Positions 52,224-62,785 of a stretch of 64,000 nucleotides of DNA are shown here, in pieces. This DNA comes from Streptomyces sp. NBC_01241 (GTDB lineage Bacteria > Actinomycetota > Actinomycetes > Streptomycetales > Streptomycetaceae). A program made the translations under genes and the position numbers. Within the stretch, counting starts at the first letter, position 1, and each line of letters opens with the position of its first letter. The stretch lies in NCBI RefSeq assembly GCF_041435435.1, contig NZ_CP108494.1:2576501-2640500 (forward strand). The letters are read 5' to 3'. The notes under the pieces were generated by a model. It saw nothing but the letters and a program-made list of their open reading frames with translations, was not told the DNA's origin and did no database searches.

Positions 52224-53024
52224 ATGACCACTCCCCCTCCCGCGCCCTTCCCGTACGCCGAGTTCAACGGGCACCCGGCCACCGAGGCGGATCTGCGGAT
52301 TCCCGCCTTCCTCGGCTACGGCCATTTCACGGCCATGCAGGTCAGGAACGGAAAGGTGCGCGGCCTCGCCCTGCATCTGGCCCGGCTGGACTCGGCGAAC
52401 CAGGAGCTGTTCGAACGCCCGCTGGACGGGGAACGGATCCGCGAACTGATCCGGCACGCCCTGGACAGTGCGGGGGTACGGGACGCCTCGACCCGGGTGT
52501 ACGGCTTTCTGCCGCCGGGCGATACGGAGACGACCGTCATGGTCACGGTGCGCGGGCCGGCCCGGAAGTCCACCGAGCCGCACGACCTGATGTCCGTCCC
52601 GTACGCCAGGACCGTGCCGCACATCAAGCGTCCCGGCGAGTTCGGCCAGACGTACCACGCGCGGCTCGCCGCTCGCGCGGGTTTCGACGAGGCCCTGCTG
52701 ACCCTGCCGGACGGTACGGTGACGGAGGGGGCGATCACCAATGTCGGCTTCTGGGACGGCACTTCGGTCGTCTGGCCCGCTGCTCCCGCCCTGCTCGGCA
52801 TCACCATGGCACTGCTGGAGCGGCAACTGCCCGGCGCGGGACTGGAGTCCGTACGGCGTCCGGTGACGCTGGACGGGCTGGCCGGGTACCGTTCGGCGTT
52901 CCTCACCAACTCGCAGGGCATCGCGCCGGTCCGGCGGATCGACGCCATCGAGTTCACGGTGGACGAGCAACTGATGAAGTACATCGGACAGGCGTACGAC
53001 AGCGTGCCGTGGGAAACGGTCTGA
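52224..53024 (+). CDS. class IV aminotransferase-family PLP protein
   Basis: This 266-residue protein has fold-type IV features: LRIPAFLGYGHFTAMQVRNG at the N-terminus and HLARLDSANQELFE. VPHIKRPGEFGQTYHARLAARAGFDEALL carries the probable PLP-binding Lys, and LPDGTVTEGAITNVGFW and FLTNSQGIAPVRRID follow. It resembles aminodeoxychorismate lyase and D-amino acid aminotransferases, but several residues differ and no pabAB genes are near, so the substrate is uncertain. ATG 52224 was used; GTG 52215 is in frame. Confidence 0.85.
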   Translation: MTTPPPAPFPYAEFNGHPATEADLRIPAFLGYGHFTAMQVRNGKVRGLALHLARLDSANQELFERPLDGERIRELIRHALDSAGVRDASTRVYGFLPPGDTETTVMVTVRGPARKSTEPHDLMSVPYARTVPHIKRPGEFGQTYHARLAARAGFDEALLTLPDGTVTEGAITNVGFWDGTSVVWPAAPALLGITMALLERQLPGAGLESVRRPVTLDGLAGYRSAFLTNSQGIAPVRRIDAIEFTVDEQLMKYIGQAYDSVPWETV

Positions 53025-53143
53025 CGTCTCCCGGCGTCACGCGGGCCGCCCTCCGTCGGAAGTAACGGGATCCTGCTCCGCTGACCGAGCCCCCGGCGTC
53101 ACGCGGGCCGACCGGTGCCCGAGAAAGGAAGGAGCATGGAGTC

Positions 53144-53623
53144 ATGCTGATCCACATCGAAGGCTCTCGCCTCCCCGGCCTCACCTGCGGGCCCGACAGC
53201 GATTTCCCCGCCGCCCACAACATCCACGTGGCCGTGCAGCGCAAGGACAGGCCGGGCGAACTGCTCGGCCTGCACCGGGGTGACGCCCCGTCGGCCTCGT
53301 GGACCTTGAGCTGCACCGCGACCCCCACCGCGGACGGCGTCGAGGTGAAGGGGCCCTACGTGCAGAACCGGCTGGGCGGGCGCTTTGTCTACCTGTCCTG
53401 GGGCACGGTCGACGAGGACGGCGTCTTCAGCATGTTCCGGCGGGCCAAGCTGATGCTGGGCGACGTCGATCCGGCCGTGCTCGAAGCCGCCGTGCGCTCG
53501 GGGCATCTCACCGCTCGGCTGCCTCTCTCCGATGCCAAGGGACAGCCGCTCTGCGCCAGGGTGCGGCCGCCGGTCATCGAATGGTCCGCCACCGCGCCGT
53601 CCCGGGAGCGCCGCGCGTCCTGA
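53144..53623 (+). CDS. DUF5990 family protein
   Basis: This 159-residue soluble protein matches DUF5990 as I remember it. It starts MLIHIEGSRLPGLTCGP, then has HNIHVAVQRKDRPGELLGLH. GPYVQNRLGGRFVYLSWGTV and FSMFRRAKLML are recognisable later parts. No function is known. It starts downstream of a short duplicated sequence (CCCGGCGTCACGCGGGCCG occurs twice, near 53033 and 53093) after the aminotransferase. Confidence 0.85.
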   Translation: MLIHIEGSRLPGLTCGPDSDFPAAHNIHVAVQRKDRPGELLGLHRGDAPSASWTLSCTATPTADGVEVKGPYVQNRLGGRFVYLSWGTVDEDGVFSMFRRAKLMLGDVDPAVLEAAVRSGHLTARLPLSDAKGQPLCARVRPPVIEWSATAPSRERRAS

Positions 53624-54025
53624 AAGCGCCGCGCGGTTGCGGAAACGGCATGTCGCGGGGCGTCCGGCACGGAACCGCCCCCACCGGAGCCAGGGGGGAT
53701 GGAGCCGGTGGGGGCGGCGGCCGGGGGCGGCCTGGTGCACCGTCCCGTGGGGGGCTTCAGACGTGTGCCCGACCCCCACGAAGTCATGCATGTGACGTAC
53801 GTCACCCCCCTCCCGGAGGGCATCACCCGATCGGCACCGAACGGCGAGATGCCGGTCACACCCACTTCGATCACGGTCGTGACCTGCACATATGCATCTT
53901 GGCAAGGATGCCGCGCCGGGCCGTTCGGGTGAAAGCTGACCTGGTGTCAGCAGGCATGGGCGACGGCCGGCCCGTTAGCTCGTGGTCAGGACACACCTAC
54001 TCGCGCCGTTGCCGGAGGAACCCCC
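53624..54025. other. 402-bp gap holding a Crp-like palindrome
   Basis: The gap has no visible gene. The perfect 14-bp palindrome at 53792-53805 (separate entry) is the main feature. A tract at 53868-53900 (cggtcgtgacctgcacatatgc) is AT-richer and may be the promoter for the surface protein. Confidence 0.45.
53792..53805. promoter_or_regulatory. candidate Crp-binding site
   Basis: GTGACGTACGTCAC is a perfect palindrome and fits the GTG-N6-GNCAC consensus reported for Streptomyces Crp. It lies 221 bp before the surface protein start. Confidence 0.55.
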
Positions 54026-54715
54026 ATGCGTCCTGCTCGCCCAGTGACCGGTGCCGCGGCTTTCGCGGTCACCATAGCCTCGCTCTGCCTCTTCACCGCC
54101 GGGCAGCCCGCGTACGCGGGCGATTCCGGCACACCGCGGGCCGGCTCGGCGGCCGTACCACGGACCAACAGCGGCCCGCAGGCGCAGGGCGGCGACAACG
54201 ACAACGGGGACAACCCGCCCGGGTCCGCGCGCGACACGCCCTTCGGCCTCAATGTCCCCTCGCTGCTCGACTCCGTCGGCGGGCTCAACGCCTTCTCCGG
54301 GCTCAGCACCCCCTCCAGGAACGAGGGCTCCAACGAGCGCGGGAACGGAAACCGGAACCCGTCCGAGGACCAGGGGGGCTCGGGCAGGCACGACAGCTCG
54401 TTCGGGCGCGACAACTCCTCGTCCGGACGCGACAACTCGTCCTCGGGCCGGGACAACTCCTCATCATCCGGACGCGACAACTCGTCCTCGGGTCGCGACA
54501 ACTCCTCATCATCCGGACGCGACAACTCCTCGTCCGGACGCAACGACTCATCCGTGCCCACCGGTCCCAGCGGGCGCGTCAAAACAGGCGTCGGCGGCAG
54601 TGTCCGGTCCGACACCTCCCAGATCGCGGCGGGCGCCGGTGTACTCGCCGGTGCCGCCGTCGGCGGAGCCTGGCTCCTGCGTCGCCGGGCGAGCGGCACG
54701 CAGGAAGCCGGCTGA
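54026..54715 (+). CDS. secreted, repeat-rich surface protein with C-terminal membrane anchor
   Basis: This 229-residue protein has a signal peptide (residues 1-31, cut after AYA), a Gly/Asn/Asp-rich linker and seven or so GRDNSSS/GRDNSSSS repeats (about residues 128-180). A C-terminal helix IAAGAGVLAGAAVGGAWLL and an RRR tail follow. The architecture is that of a sortase substrate, yet no LPxTG is present; PTGPSG near residue 180 and SDTSQ just before the helix are the only candidates. It is 128 bp upstream of a class F sortase and probably in the same transcript. Confidence 0.85.
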   Translation: MRPARPVTGAAAFAVTIASLCLFTAGQPAYAGDSGTPRAGSAAVPRTNSGPQAQGGDNDNGDNPPGSARDTPFGLNVPSLLDSVGGLNAFSGLSTPSRNEGSNERGNGNRNPSEDQGGSGRHDSSFGRDNSSSGRDNSSSGRDNSSSSGRDNSSSGRDNSSSSGRDNSSSGRNDSSVPTGPSGRVKTGVGGSVRSDTSQIAAGAGVLAGAAVGGAWLLRRRASGTQEAG

Positions 54716-54843
54716 CGGAGACGGATTCACGTCTCCGTACCGCCAGGTTCCCGTCCCGGTGGCCGCGCGGCCACCGGGACGGGACTGCTCCGTACCCGAA
54801 CCCGTCCCCCTCCCGTCCGCGCTTCGTCACCCGGAGGACGACC

Positions 54844-55467
54844 GTGTCCCAGAAGGCCAAGGGCTGGCTGCTGGTCATCGCGGTGCTGGCCGGTGTCTGG
54901 CTGATCCGGCACGGCGCCGGCACCCAGTTGCTCCCGCCCCAGCCGACCACCGCGCAGGGCTTCGCCGCGGGCCCCGAGCCGCAGCCGGGGTCTCCCCTCG
55001 CCGAACCGCTGAAGCCCTCGGCACCCGTGCGCATCCGGATCCCGAGCATCCGGGTGGACGCCCCGATGATGCGGCTGGGGCTCGGGGCCGACGGCAGTCT
55101 CGACGTGCCGCCGGCCGGGAACCGCAACGTCGTCGGCTGGTACCGGGACGGCACTCCCCCGGGCTCCAAGGGCAGCGCCATCGTCGCCGGTCATGTCGAC
55201 AACGCGCAGGGCCGGTCGGTCTTCTACGACCTGGGCACCCTGCAGAAGGGCAGCACGGTCGAGGTGGTCCGCCAGGACGGGCGCACCGCCGTCTTCTCCC
55301 TCGACGGGATCGAGGTCTACGAGAGCGACGACTTCCCCGACGAGCGGGTGTACGGTGCCTCGCCCTACGCCTCGCTGCGGCTGATCACCTGTGGCGGCGG
55401 ATTCTCGAAGGCTACGGGCTACCGGGGCAATGTGGTGGCGTACGCGCACCTCACCGCGGTGCGGTGA
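54844..55467 (+). CDS. class F sortase
   Basis: This 207-residue sortase has an N-terminal membrane helix (GWLLVIAVLAGVWLI) and the core: RIRIPSIRVDAPMMRLGL, the catalytic His in IVAGHVD, the catalytic Cys in LITCGG and the Arg in ATGYRGNVV. Class F sortases of actinomycetes are poorly characterised and anchor or process secreted proteins. Its likely client is the upstream surface protein. GTG 54844 was used as the start. Confidence 0.92.
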   Translation: MSQKAKGWLLVIAVLAGVWLIRHGAGTQLLPPQPTTAQGFAAGPEPQPGSPLAEPLKPSAPVRIRIPSIRVDAPMMRLGLGADGSLDVPPAGNRNVVGWYRDGTPPGSKGSAIVAGHVDNAQGRSVFYDLGTLQKGSTVEVVRQDGRTAVFSLDGIEVYESDDFPDERVYGASPYASLRLITCGGGFSKATGYRGNVVAYAHLTAVR

Positions 55468-55492
55468 ACCGGGCGCGCCCGGAGCGCGTCGT

Positions 55493-56281
55493 TCACGCCG
55501 TCCACTGGTCGAACCCCAGCTTCGCGACCAGTGAGAGCACCACGACCAACAGGACGCCGCGGACGAACTCGCTGCCCTTCCGAAGCGCCATCCGCGCCCC
55601 GATCAGCCCGCCCGCCAGGTTGAATACCGCCATCAGCGCGGCCAGTTGCCACAGCACGCTGCCCTGGTACGCGAACATCGCCAGCGCCCCGCCGTTGGTG
55701 CAGACGTTGACGATCTTGGCGGTGGCCGAAGCCGTCACCAGATCGAGGTGGAGCACCGCGGTCAGCGCCAGGACGAGGAACGTTCCGGTGCCGGGGCCGA
55801 ACAGCCCGTCGTAGAAGCCGATGCCGCCGCCGACGAGCACGATCGCGGTGACGGTGCGGGCCCGGGTGACCTGGCGCCTCGTACCGTCGTCCGCCGTGCT
55901 GCCGAACGAGGGTCGCAGCATCACGAACGCCGCCACCGCCAGCAGCACGACCATGATCACCGGGCGCAGCACCTCGCTGCTGATCCCGGCCGCGAAGAAC
56001 GCCCCGGCCATCGAGCCGGCCAGCGCCGCGAGCCCGATCCGCAGGGCCGCCCCGACCCTGACCGGCGCCTTGCGTACGTACGTCACGGCGGCGCCCGTCG
56101 TACCGACGATCGCGACCGCCTTGTTGGTGCCCAGTACCTGCGCGGCCGGGACATGGGGCAGTCCCAGCAGCAGGGCGGGCAGCAGGAGCAGCCCGCCGCC
56201 GCCGACCACCGCGTCGATCCAGCCCGCCGCGGCTGCCGCGAGGCAGAGAACGACCAGTGTGGTGAGTGCTATATCAGGCAT
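55493..56281 (-). CDS. TSUP (TauE/SafE) family membrane permease
   Basis: This 262-residue protein has about eight hydrophobic segments. The first repeat is GWIDAVVGGGGLLLLPALLLG, and the second is GGGIGFYDGLFGPGTGTFLV with the conserved Gly-rich loop. This is the YfcA-type branch, different from the TauE-type protein at 35 kb. YfcA-like members are proposed to export sulfur-containing anions. It is transcribed convergent to the sortase and divergent from an SDR gene. Confidence 0.92.
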   Translation of the reverse strand: MPDIALTTLVVLCLAAAAAGWIDAVVGGGGLLLLPALLLGLPHVPAAQVLGTNKAVAIVGTTGAAVTYVRKAPVRVGAALRIGLAALAGSMAGAFFAAGISSEVLRPVIMVVLLAVAAFVMLRPSFGSTADDGTRRQVTRARTVTAIVLVGGGIGFYDGLFGPGTGTFLVLALTAVLHLDLVTASATAKIVNVCTNGGALAMFAYQGSVLWQLAALMAVFNLAGGLIGARMALRKGSEFVRGVLLVVVLSLVAKLGFDQWTA

Positions 56282-56371
56282 GATCGCGACCTTAAGGATG
56301 CGATACGTGCCTCGTCCAACCGGTTCCGCCCGGCCCGTTCTCGCCGCGCGCCGCGGCCGTACGCTGGGCCC

Positions 56372-57301
56372 ATGAGCCAGGGCTGGAACGCGAGCGACAT
56401 CCCCGACCAGAGCGGCCGTACGGCCGTGGTCACCGGAGCCAACAGCGGCATCGGGCTGATCACGGCGCGGGAACTGGCCCGGCACGGCGCGCGCGTACTG
56501 CTCGCCTGCCGTGACGAGTCGCGCGGCAAGGAGGCCGCGTCCCGCATCCGGACGGCCGTGACCGGCGCGGACGTGGAGTTCGTACCGCTCGATCTGGCCG
56601 ATCTGGACTCCGTACGCGCGTGCGCGGCGAAGCACACGCCCGACCGGATCGATCTGCTGATCAACAACGCGGGTGTGATGGCCCTTCCTTACGGGAAGAC
56701 GGCGGACGGCTTCGAGAGGCAGTTCGGCGTCAACCACCTGGGGCACTTCGCCCTCACCGGGCTGCTGCTCCCGAAGCTCCTCGGCACCCCCGGGGCGCGC
56801 GTGGTGAGCGTCTCCAGCGGTATGCACGCCCTGTCCGACATCGACATGGGAGATCTCAACAGCGAGCGGAACTACCGCCGTTGGATCGCCTACGGCCGCT
56901 CGAAGACCGCCAATCTGCTCTTCGTCCACGAGCTGGCGCGGCGCCTGACGGCCGCCGGTTGCGAGGTGGTGGCCGCCGCGGCGCACCCCGGTTACGCGGC
57001 GACCAATCTGCAGACGGCGGGCGTCCGGATGGAGAACCGCAAGGCTGCGGATCTGGTGTTCCGGCTCGGCAACCGGCTCGTCGCGCAGCCCGCGTCGTCC
57101 GGTGCGCTGCCCACCCTGTACGCGGCCACCGCGCCCGGCGTGCGGCCCGACTCGTTCATCGGCCCGAAGCTGCTGGGCTGGCGCGGCGCACCGGCCCCGT
57201 CCTGGCGGGCGGGCTGGACGCTGAACGATGTGGCGAGCGAGCGGCTCTGGGTGGCGTCCGAGCAGCTCACGGGGGTGACGTATCCGGTGCTCACGACCTG
57301 A
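56372..57301 (+). CDS. short-chain dehydrogenase/reductase
   Basis: This 309-residue SDR has the Rossmann motif VVTGANSGIGLITARELARHG, DLADLDSVRA for cofactor choice, LLINNAGVM, and the catalytic Ser/Tyr/Lys in SVSSG and YGRSKTAN. It resembles the retinol dehydrogenase-like (protochlorophyllide reductase-like) branch with a longer C-terminus. The substrate is unknown. Confidence 0.94.
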   Translation: MSQGWNASDIPDQSGRTAVVTGANSGIGLITARELARHGARVLLACRDESRGKEAASRIRTAVTGADVEFVPLDLADLDSVRACAAKHTPDRIDLLINNAGVMALPYGKTADGFERQFGVNHLGHFALTGLLLPKLLGTPGARVVSVSSGMHALSDIDMGDLNSERNYRRWIAYGRSKTANLLFVHELARRLTAAGCEVVAAAAHPGYAATNLQTAGVRMENRKAADLVFRLGNRLVAQPASSGALPTLYAATAPGVRPDSFIGPKLLGWRGAPAPSWRAGWTLNDVASERLWVASEQLTGVTYPVLTT

Positions 57302-57335
57302 TGAGGACCGGATACGCCACCGCTGATCGGCGCGT

Positions 57336-57749
57336 TCAGGACTGCTGGCCTTCGACGGCGGCCGGGTCCATCCACATGACCTCCCAGATGTGGTGGTCCG
57401 GGTCCTGGAAGGAACGGCCGTACATGTGGCCGTAGTCCACCGGCTCGTTGGCGGGCGATCCCCCGGAGGCGAGGGCGGTGTCCACCAGCTCGTCCACCTT
57501 CTCGCGGCTCTCGGCGCTGAGCGCGAGGATGACCTCGGTGGACTTCGAGGAGTCGGCGATCTCCTTCTTCGTGAACTCCTTGAAGCGGGGCTCCGTGAGG
57601 AGCATGGCGAAGATGGTGTCGCTGATGACGAGACATGCGGTGTTCTCGTCGCTGAACTGCGGGTTGCTGGAGAAGCCGAGCTTGCCGAAGAAGGCCTTGG
57701 TGGTCTCAAGGTTCTTGACCGGCAGGTTCACGAAGATCATCTGAGGCAT
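57336..57749 (-). CDS. VOC-superfamily (glyoxalase-like) protein
   Basis: This 137-residue protein has the glyoxalase/extradiol dioxygenase fold: MIFVNLPVKNLETTKAFFGKLGF, CLVISDTIFAMLLTEPRFKEF and the C-terminal YGRSFQDPDHHIWEVMW with the metal-binding His and Glu. It is of the PhnB-like/glyoxalase branch common in actinomycetes. ATG 57749 gives the normal start. It converges with the SDR gene. Confidence 0.92.
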   Translation of the reverse strand: MPQMIFVNLPVKNLETTKAFFGKLGFSSNPQFSDENTACLVISDTIFAMLLTEPRFKEFTKKEIADSSKSTEVILALSAESREKVDELVDTALASGGSPANEPVDYGHMYGRSFQDPDHHIWEVMWMDPAAVEGQQS

Positions 57750-57852
57750 GGCCGTTCCGTTCTCTCTGGTGTTCGAACGTTTTACGACAGATAGACGGCG
57801 GGGCTGCGCGGAACTCATCGGTACCGGCGAGGAAATTTTCCGTCCCGCGGGG

Positions 57853-58827
57853 TCAGGACAGGGCGAGCGGCGCGCCGCCCCGGAGCAGCGATCCGCCCAG
57901 CGGGGTCAGCGTGTGCAGGACCGAGCTGCCGTGCCGCAGCGTGTGGATCAGGCCCGCCTCGCGCAGCACACAGGCGTGCTGGCTGGCCGAGGCGAGGGAG
58001 ACTCCTGCCCGGCGGGCGAGTTCGCTGGTCGTGCAGCCGCTGCCGATGGCCCGCAGGACCGTCGAGCGGGTGTGGCCGAGGAGCCGGCCGAGCCAGGGGC
58101 CCGGTTCGGCGAAGACCGGGGCGCGGGAGTGGGTGACCGGGTAGACGAGGACCGGCGGGAGTCGCGGGTCGCGCTGGACGACCGGGGTGACGCGGCAGAA
58201 GAAGGACGGCTGGAGCAGTAATCCCCGGCCGTTGAGATGGAGTTCGCGGTCCACGGGGTAGTCCGCCTCCAACACGGGGGCCCGCCAGCGGATCATGGGC
58301 GGGAGGGAGGCGAGCAGTTCTTCCGCGCCGCCGTCCAGGAGGGCGCGGCCGCGAAGCGCACGGTCGGCCTCGACGCTGGCCTGGATGTGCGGCCAGTACG
58401 GTTCGATCGCGGCGCGGTGGTAGCTGCGCAGTGCGCCGACGAGCCGGTCGAGCGATTCGACGCGCCCGTCCTGGGTGCGGGCGCTCTCGCGGCGTCCGGC
58501 GGCCAGCAGGGCGAGTTCGGTGCGGATCCGCCCGGGCGGGGTGTCGCGCAGCGCCTGTATTCCGGCGTCGATGCCGTAGGGCTCGCCGCTTTCCTGAGAT
58601 GGCGTCAGAAAGTCCGGGAAATAGCCGCGCGGTGGAATCACTGCGGACAACAGACGTACTTCACTATTCAACCGGGGCCGGGTTTCCGTACGCCATTTCC
58701 CGAACACCGCGGGACCGCGCCGGTCCCGCAGCCGATGGAAACTCAGAATGGTTTCCCACAGCGCATCGGGCCGGGTGGCCATCCGCACCTTGGAAAGGTC
58801 CACACCGGACAGGTGGATACGCAGCAC
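57853..58827 (-). CDS. winged-helix transcriptional regulator with a long N-terminal domain (ArsR-like)
   Basis: The C-terminal 90 residues form an ArsR-type winged helix: LLGHTRSTVLRAIGSGCTTSELARRA and GVSLASASQHACVLREAGLIHTLRHG. The N-terminal 230 residues (for example PDALWETILSFHRLRDRRGP, PPRGYFPDFLTPSQ, FFCRVTPVV) are unassigned; this whole architecture recurs in Streptomyces as an ArsR-family group of unknown trigger. No metal-binding Cys cluster is visible in the helix. It is transcribed away from a low-content gap, and its target is unknown. Confidence 0.8.
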   Translation of the reverse strand: MLRIHLSGVDLSKVRMATRPDALWETILSFHRLRDRRGPAVFGKWRTETRPRLNSEVRLLSAVIPPRGYFPDFLTPSQESGEPYGIDAGIQALRDTPPGRIRTELALLAAGRRESARTQDGRVESLDRLVGALRSYHRAAIEPYWPHIQASVEADRALRGRALLDGGAEELLASLPPMIRWRAPVLEADYPVDRELHLNGRGLLLQPSFFCRVTPVVQRDPRLPPVLVYPVTHSRAPVFAEPGPWLGRLLGHTRSTVLRAIGSGCTTSELARRAGVSLASASQHACVLREAGLIHTLRHGSSVLHTLTPLGGSLLRGGAPLALS

Positions 58828-59230
58828 CGAACCCCCATTTGTTGCACCTGCAATTACCCCCGCTCAAGGGTAGGTGATCCGTAACAGCACGTCACCACGG
58901 GGTTTCGGCCAGAGGTGAAACGTCTCGCCTCCACACCCCGGCACCCGAAAGGCTGTACGTCGTCGGGTGCGAATCCGGCGCCACCGGAAGAACGGGTGAA
59001 GGCCGTGGGGGGTTTTGCTCGTTCGGCGACGGTGCGCGACGGTGCGGCTCCGTGCCCGACGGGGGTAAGCCGGGTGCGGCCCATGGATGGGGATCCAGGG
59101 GCCGCACCCCGGTCCGTTCCGGGTTCGGCGCTCCGGCCCGCCCCGGTCCGGGTCTTTGCGCAGGGAACGAACTTTGCGCAGGGAACGAGAAAAGGCACAA
59201 CGTCGAACAACGTGTTTCCCCAGAACGAAA
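58828..59230. other. 403-bp gap with short direct repeats
   Basis: TTTGCGCAGGGAACGA occurs twice in a row (about 59154-59189) and GCGACGGTGCG twice (about 59025-59045). An open frame covers part of the stretch but is not convincing. No RNA gene was recognised. Confidence 0.45.
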
Positions 59231-59270
59231 CGGAGGCGGCGGCACCCCGCGCGGGGTGCCGCCGCCTCCG
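59231..59270. terminator. 40-bp perfect palindrome downstream of ppdK
   Basis: CGGAGGCGGCGGCACCCCGC is followed at once by its exact reverse complement. It lies 81 bp after the ppdK stop on the minus strand and is its likely terminator. Confidence 0.8.
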
Positions 59271-59351
59271 GGAGTTCCGGAGCCGCCGCCGGCTCGGTGA
59301 GGGTACGAGTGGGCCGACGGCGGATCCGGGGTCAGGGGGCCGGGTGCCGGG

Positions 59352-62099
<2,748 letters not shown>

Positions 62100-62192
62100 G
62101 GGTCTCGACTCCCTCGAGGACGCGGTGGCTGCCCTGACGGCGAGGAACATACCCAGATCGAAGGTGTCTGGGTACGTCCACTTGCGCGTCAT

Positions 62193-62727
62193 GAGGCCTC
62201 AACCACCCGTCCGCCAGCAGATCGAAAGTGACATGGTCCATCCCTCGATCGAAGGAATGCCTTCACTTCTTGAATGAATAAGCACTCAGTGCCACCGGAA
62301 TCCCGTTGATCGATCACACAGAGCACTGAGAACGTCGATCGATCAAAGTGGAGCCTACTGGCACCCAGTGCCACCATTTGAGAAGTGCAGCTCTCGAATT
62401 TGCGCTCATCTGAGCGTCTCGATTCTCAGGGTGGCGAGAATCACTCTACGAGTGGCGCTCAGATGTCACCATCCGGACGCGTGTACGGCGCCTGCCGGTC
62501 ACGCGTTGATCATCGAGATGCAGCCGAGCGTGAACAGATGTGGCTGCGTGAGGTCCGATGGGGACCTATCGAGACTCACCCGTGGCCGGATGTCGCCGAA
62601 CCCGGCCAAATATGTCGCTCAGATGAGCGGTACATATGAGGCGGCACGCGGTGCCTGTGCTGCGGTGAGCCTCCGACGGGGTCCGGAGGGCCGAAAGGGC
62701 CCTGGAAGGGCCGGAAGGGCACGAAAA
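62193..62727. other. long regulatory-looking gap between ppdK and dusB
   Basis: This stretch of about 535 bp has a lower G+C than its surroundings and several inverted or repeated elements (separate entries). It should contain the ppdK promoter region. Short repeats CACTCAGTGCCACC/CACCCAGTGCCACC and ATCGATCA-type repeats lie at 62285-62375. I see no gene. Confidence 0.55.
62403..62629. repeat. CGCTCA-N2-TGAGCG sites upstream of ppdK
   Basis: CGCTCATCTGAGCG at 62403-62416 and CGCTCAGATGAGCG at 62616-62629 are full palindromes and each other's complement. A half-site CGCTCAGATG lies at 62456-62465. They look like binding sites for one regulator. Confidence 0.55.
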
Positions 62728-62764
62728 GGGGCTCCCAGGAGCCTGTGCGGCTCTTGGGAGCCCC
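62728..62764 (-). terminator. terminator downstream of dusB
   Basis: A 16-bp stem, GGGGCTCCCAGGAGCC/GGCTCTTGGGAGCCCC (one G:U), with a TGTGC loop, is followed on the minus strand by CCTTTTCG. Confidence 0.8.
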
Positions 62765-62785
62765 GGAAGAACCCGGGGGCAGCCG

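Noticed and set aside
54400..54540. CRISPR-like repeats
   Set aside because: The repeats are in-frame codon repeats of GRDNSSS inside a gene, without spacers.
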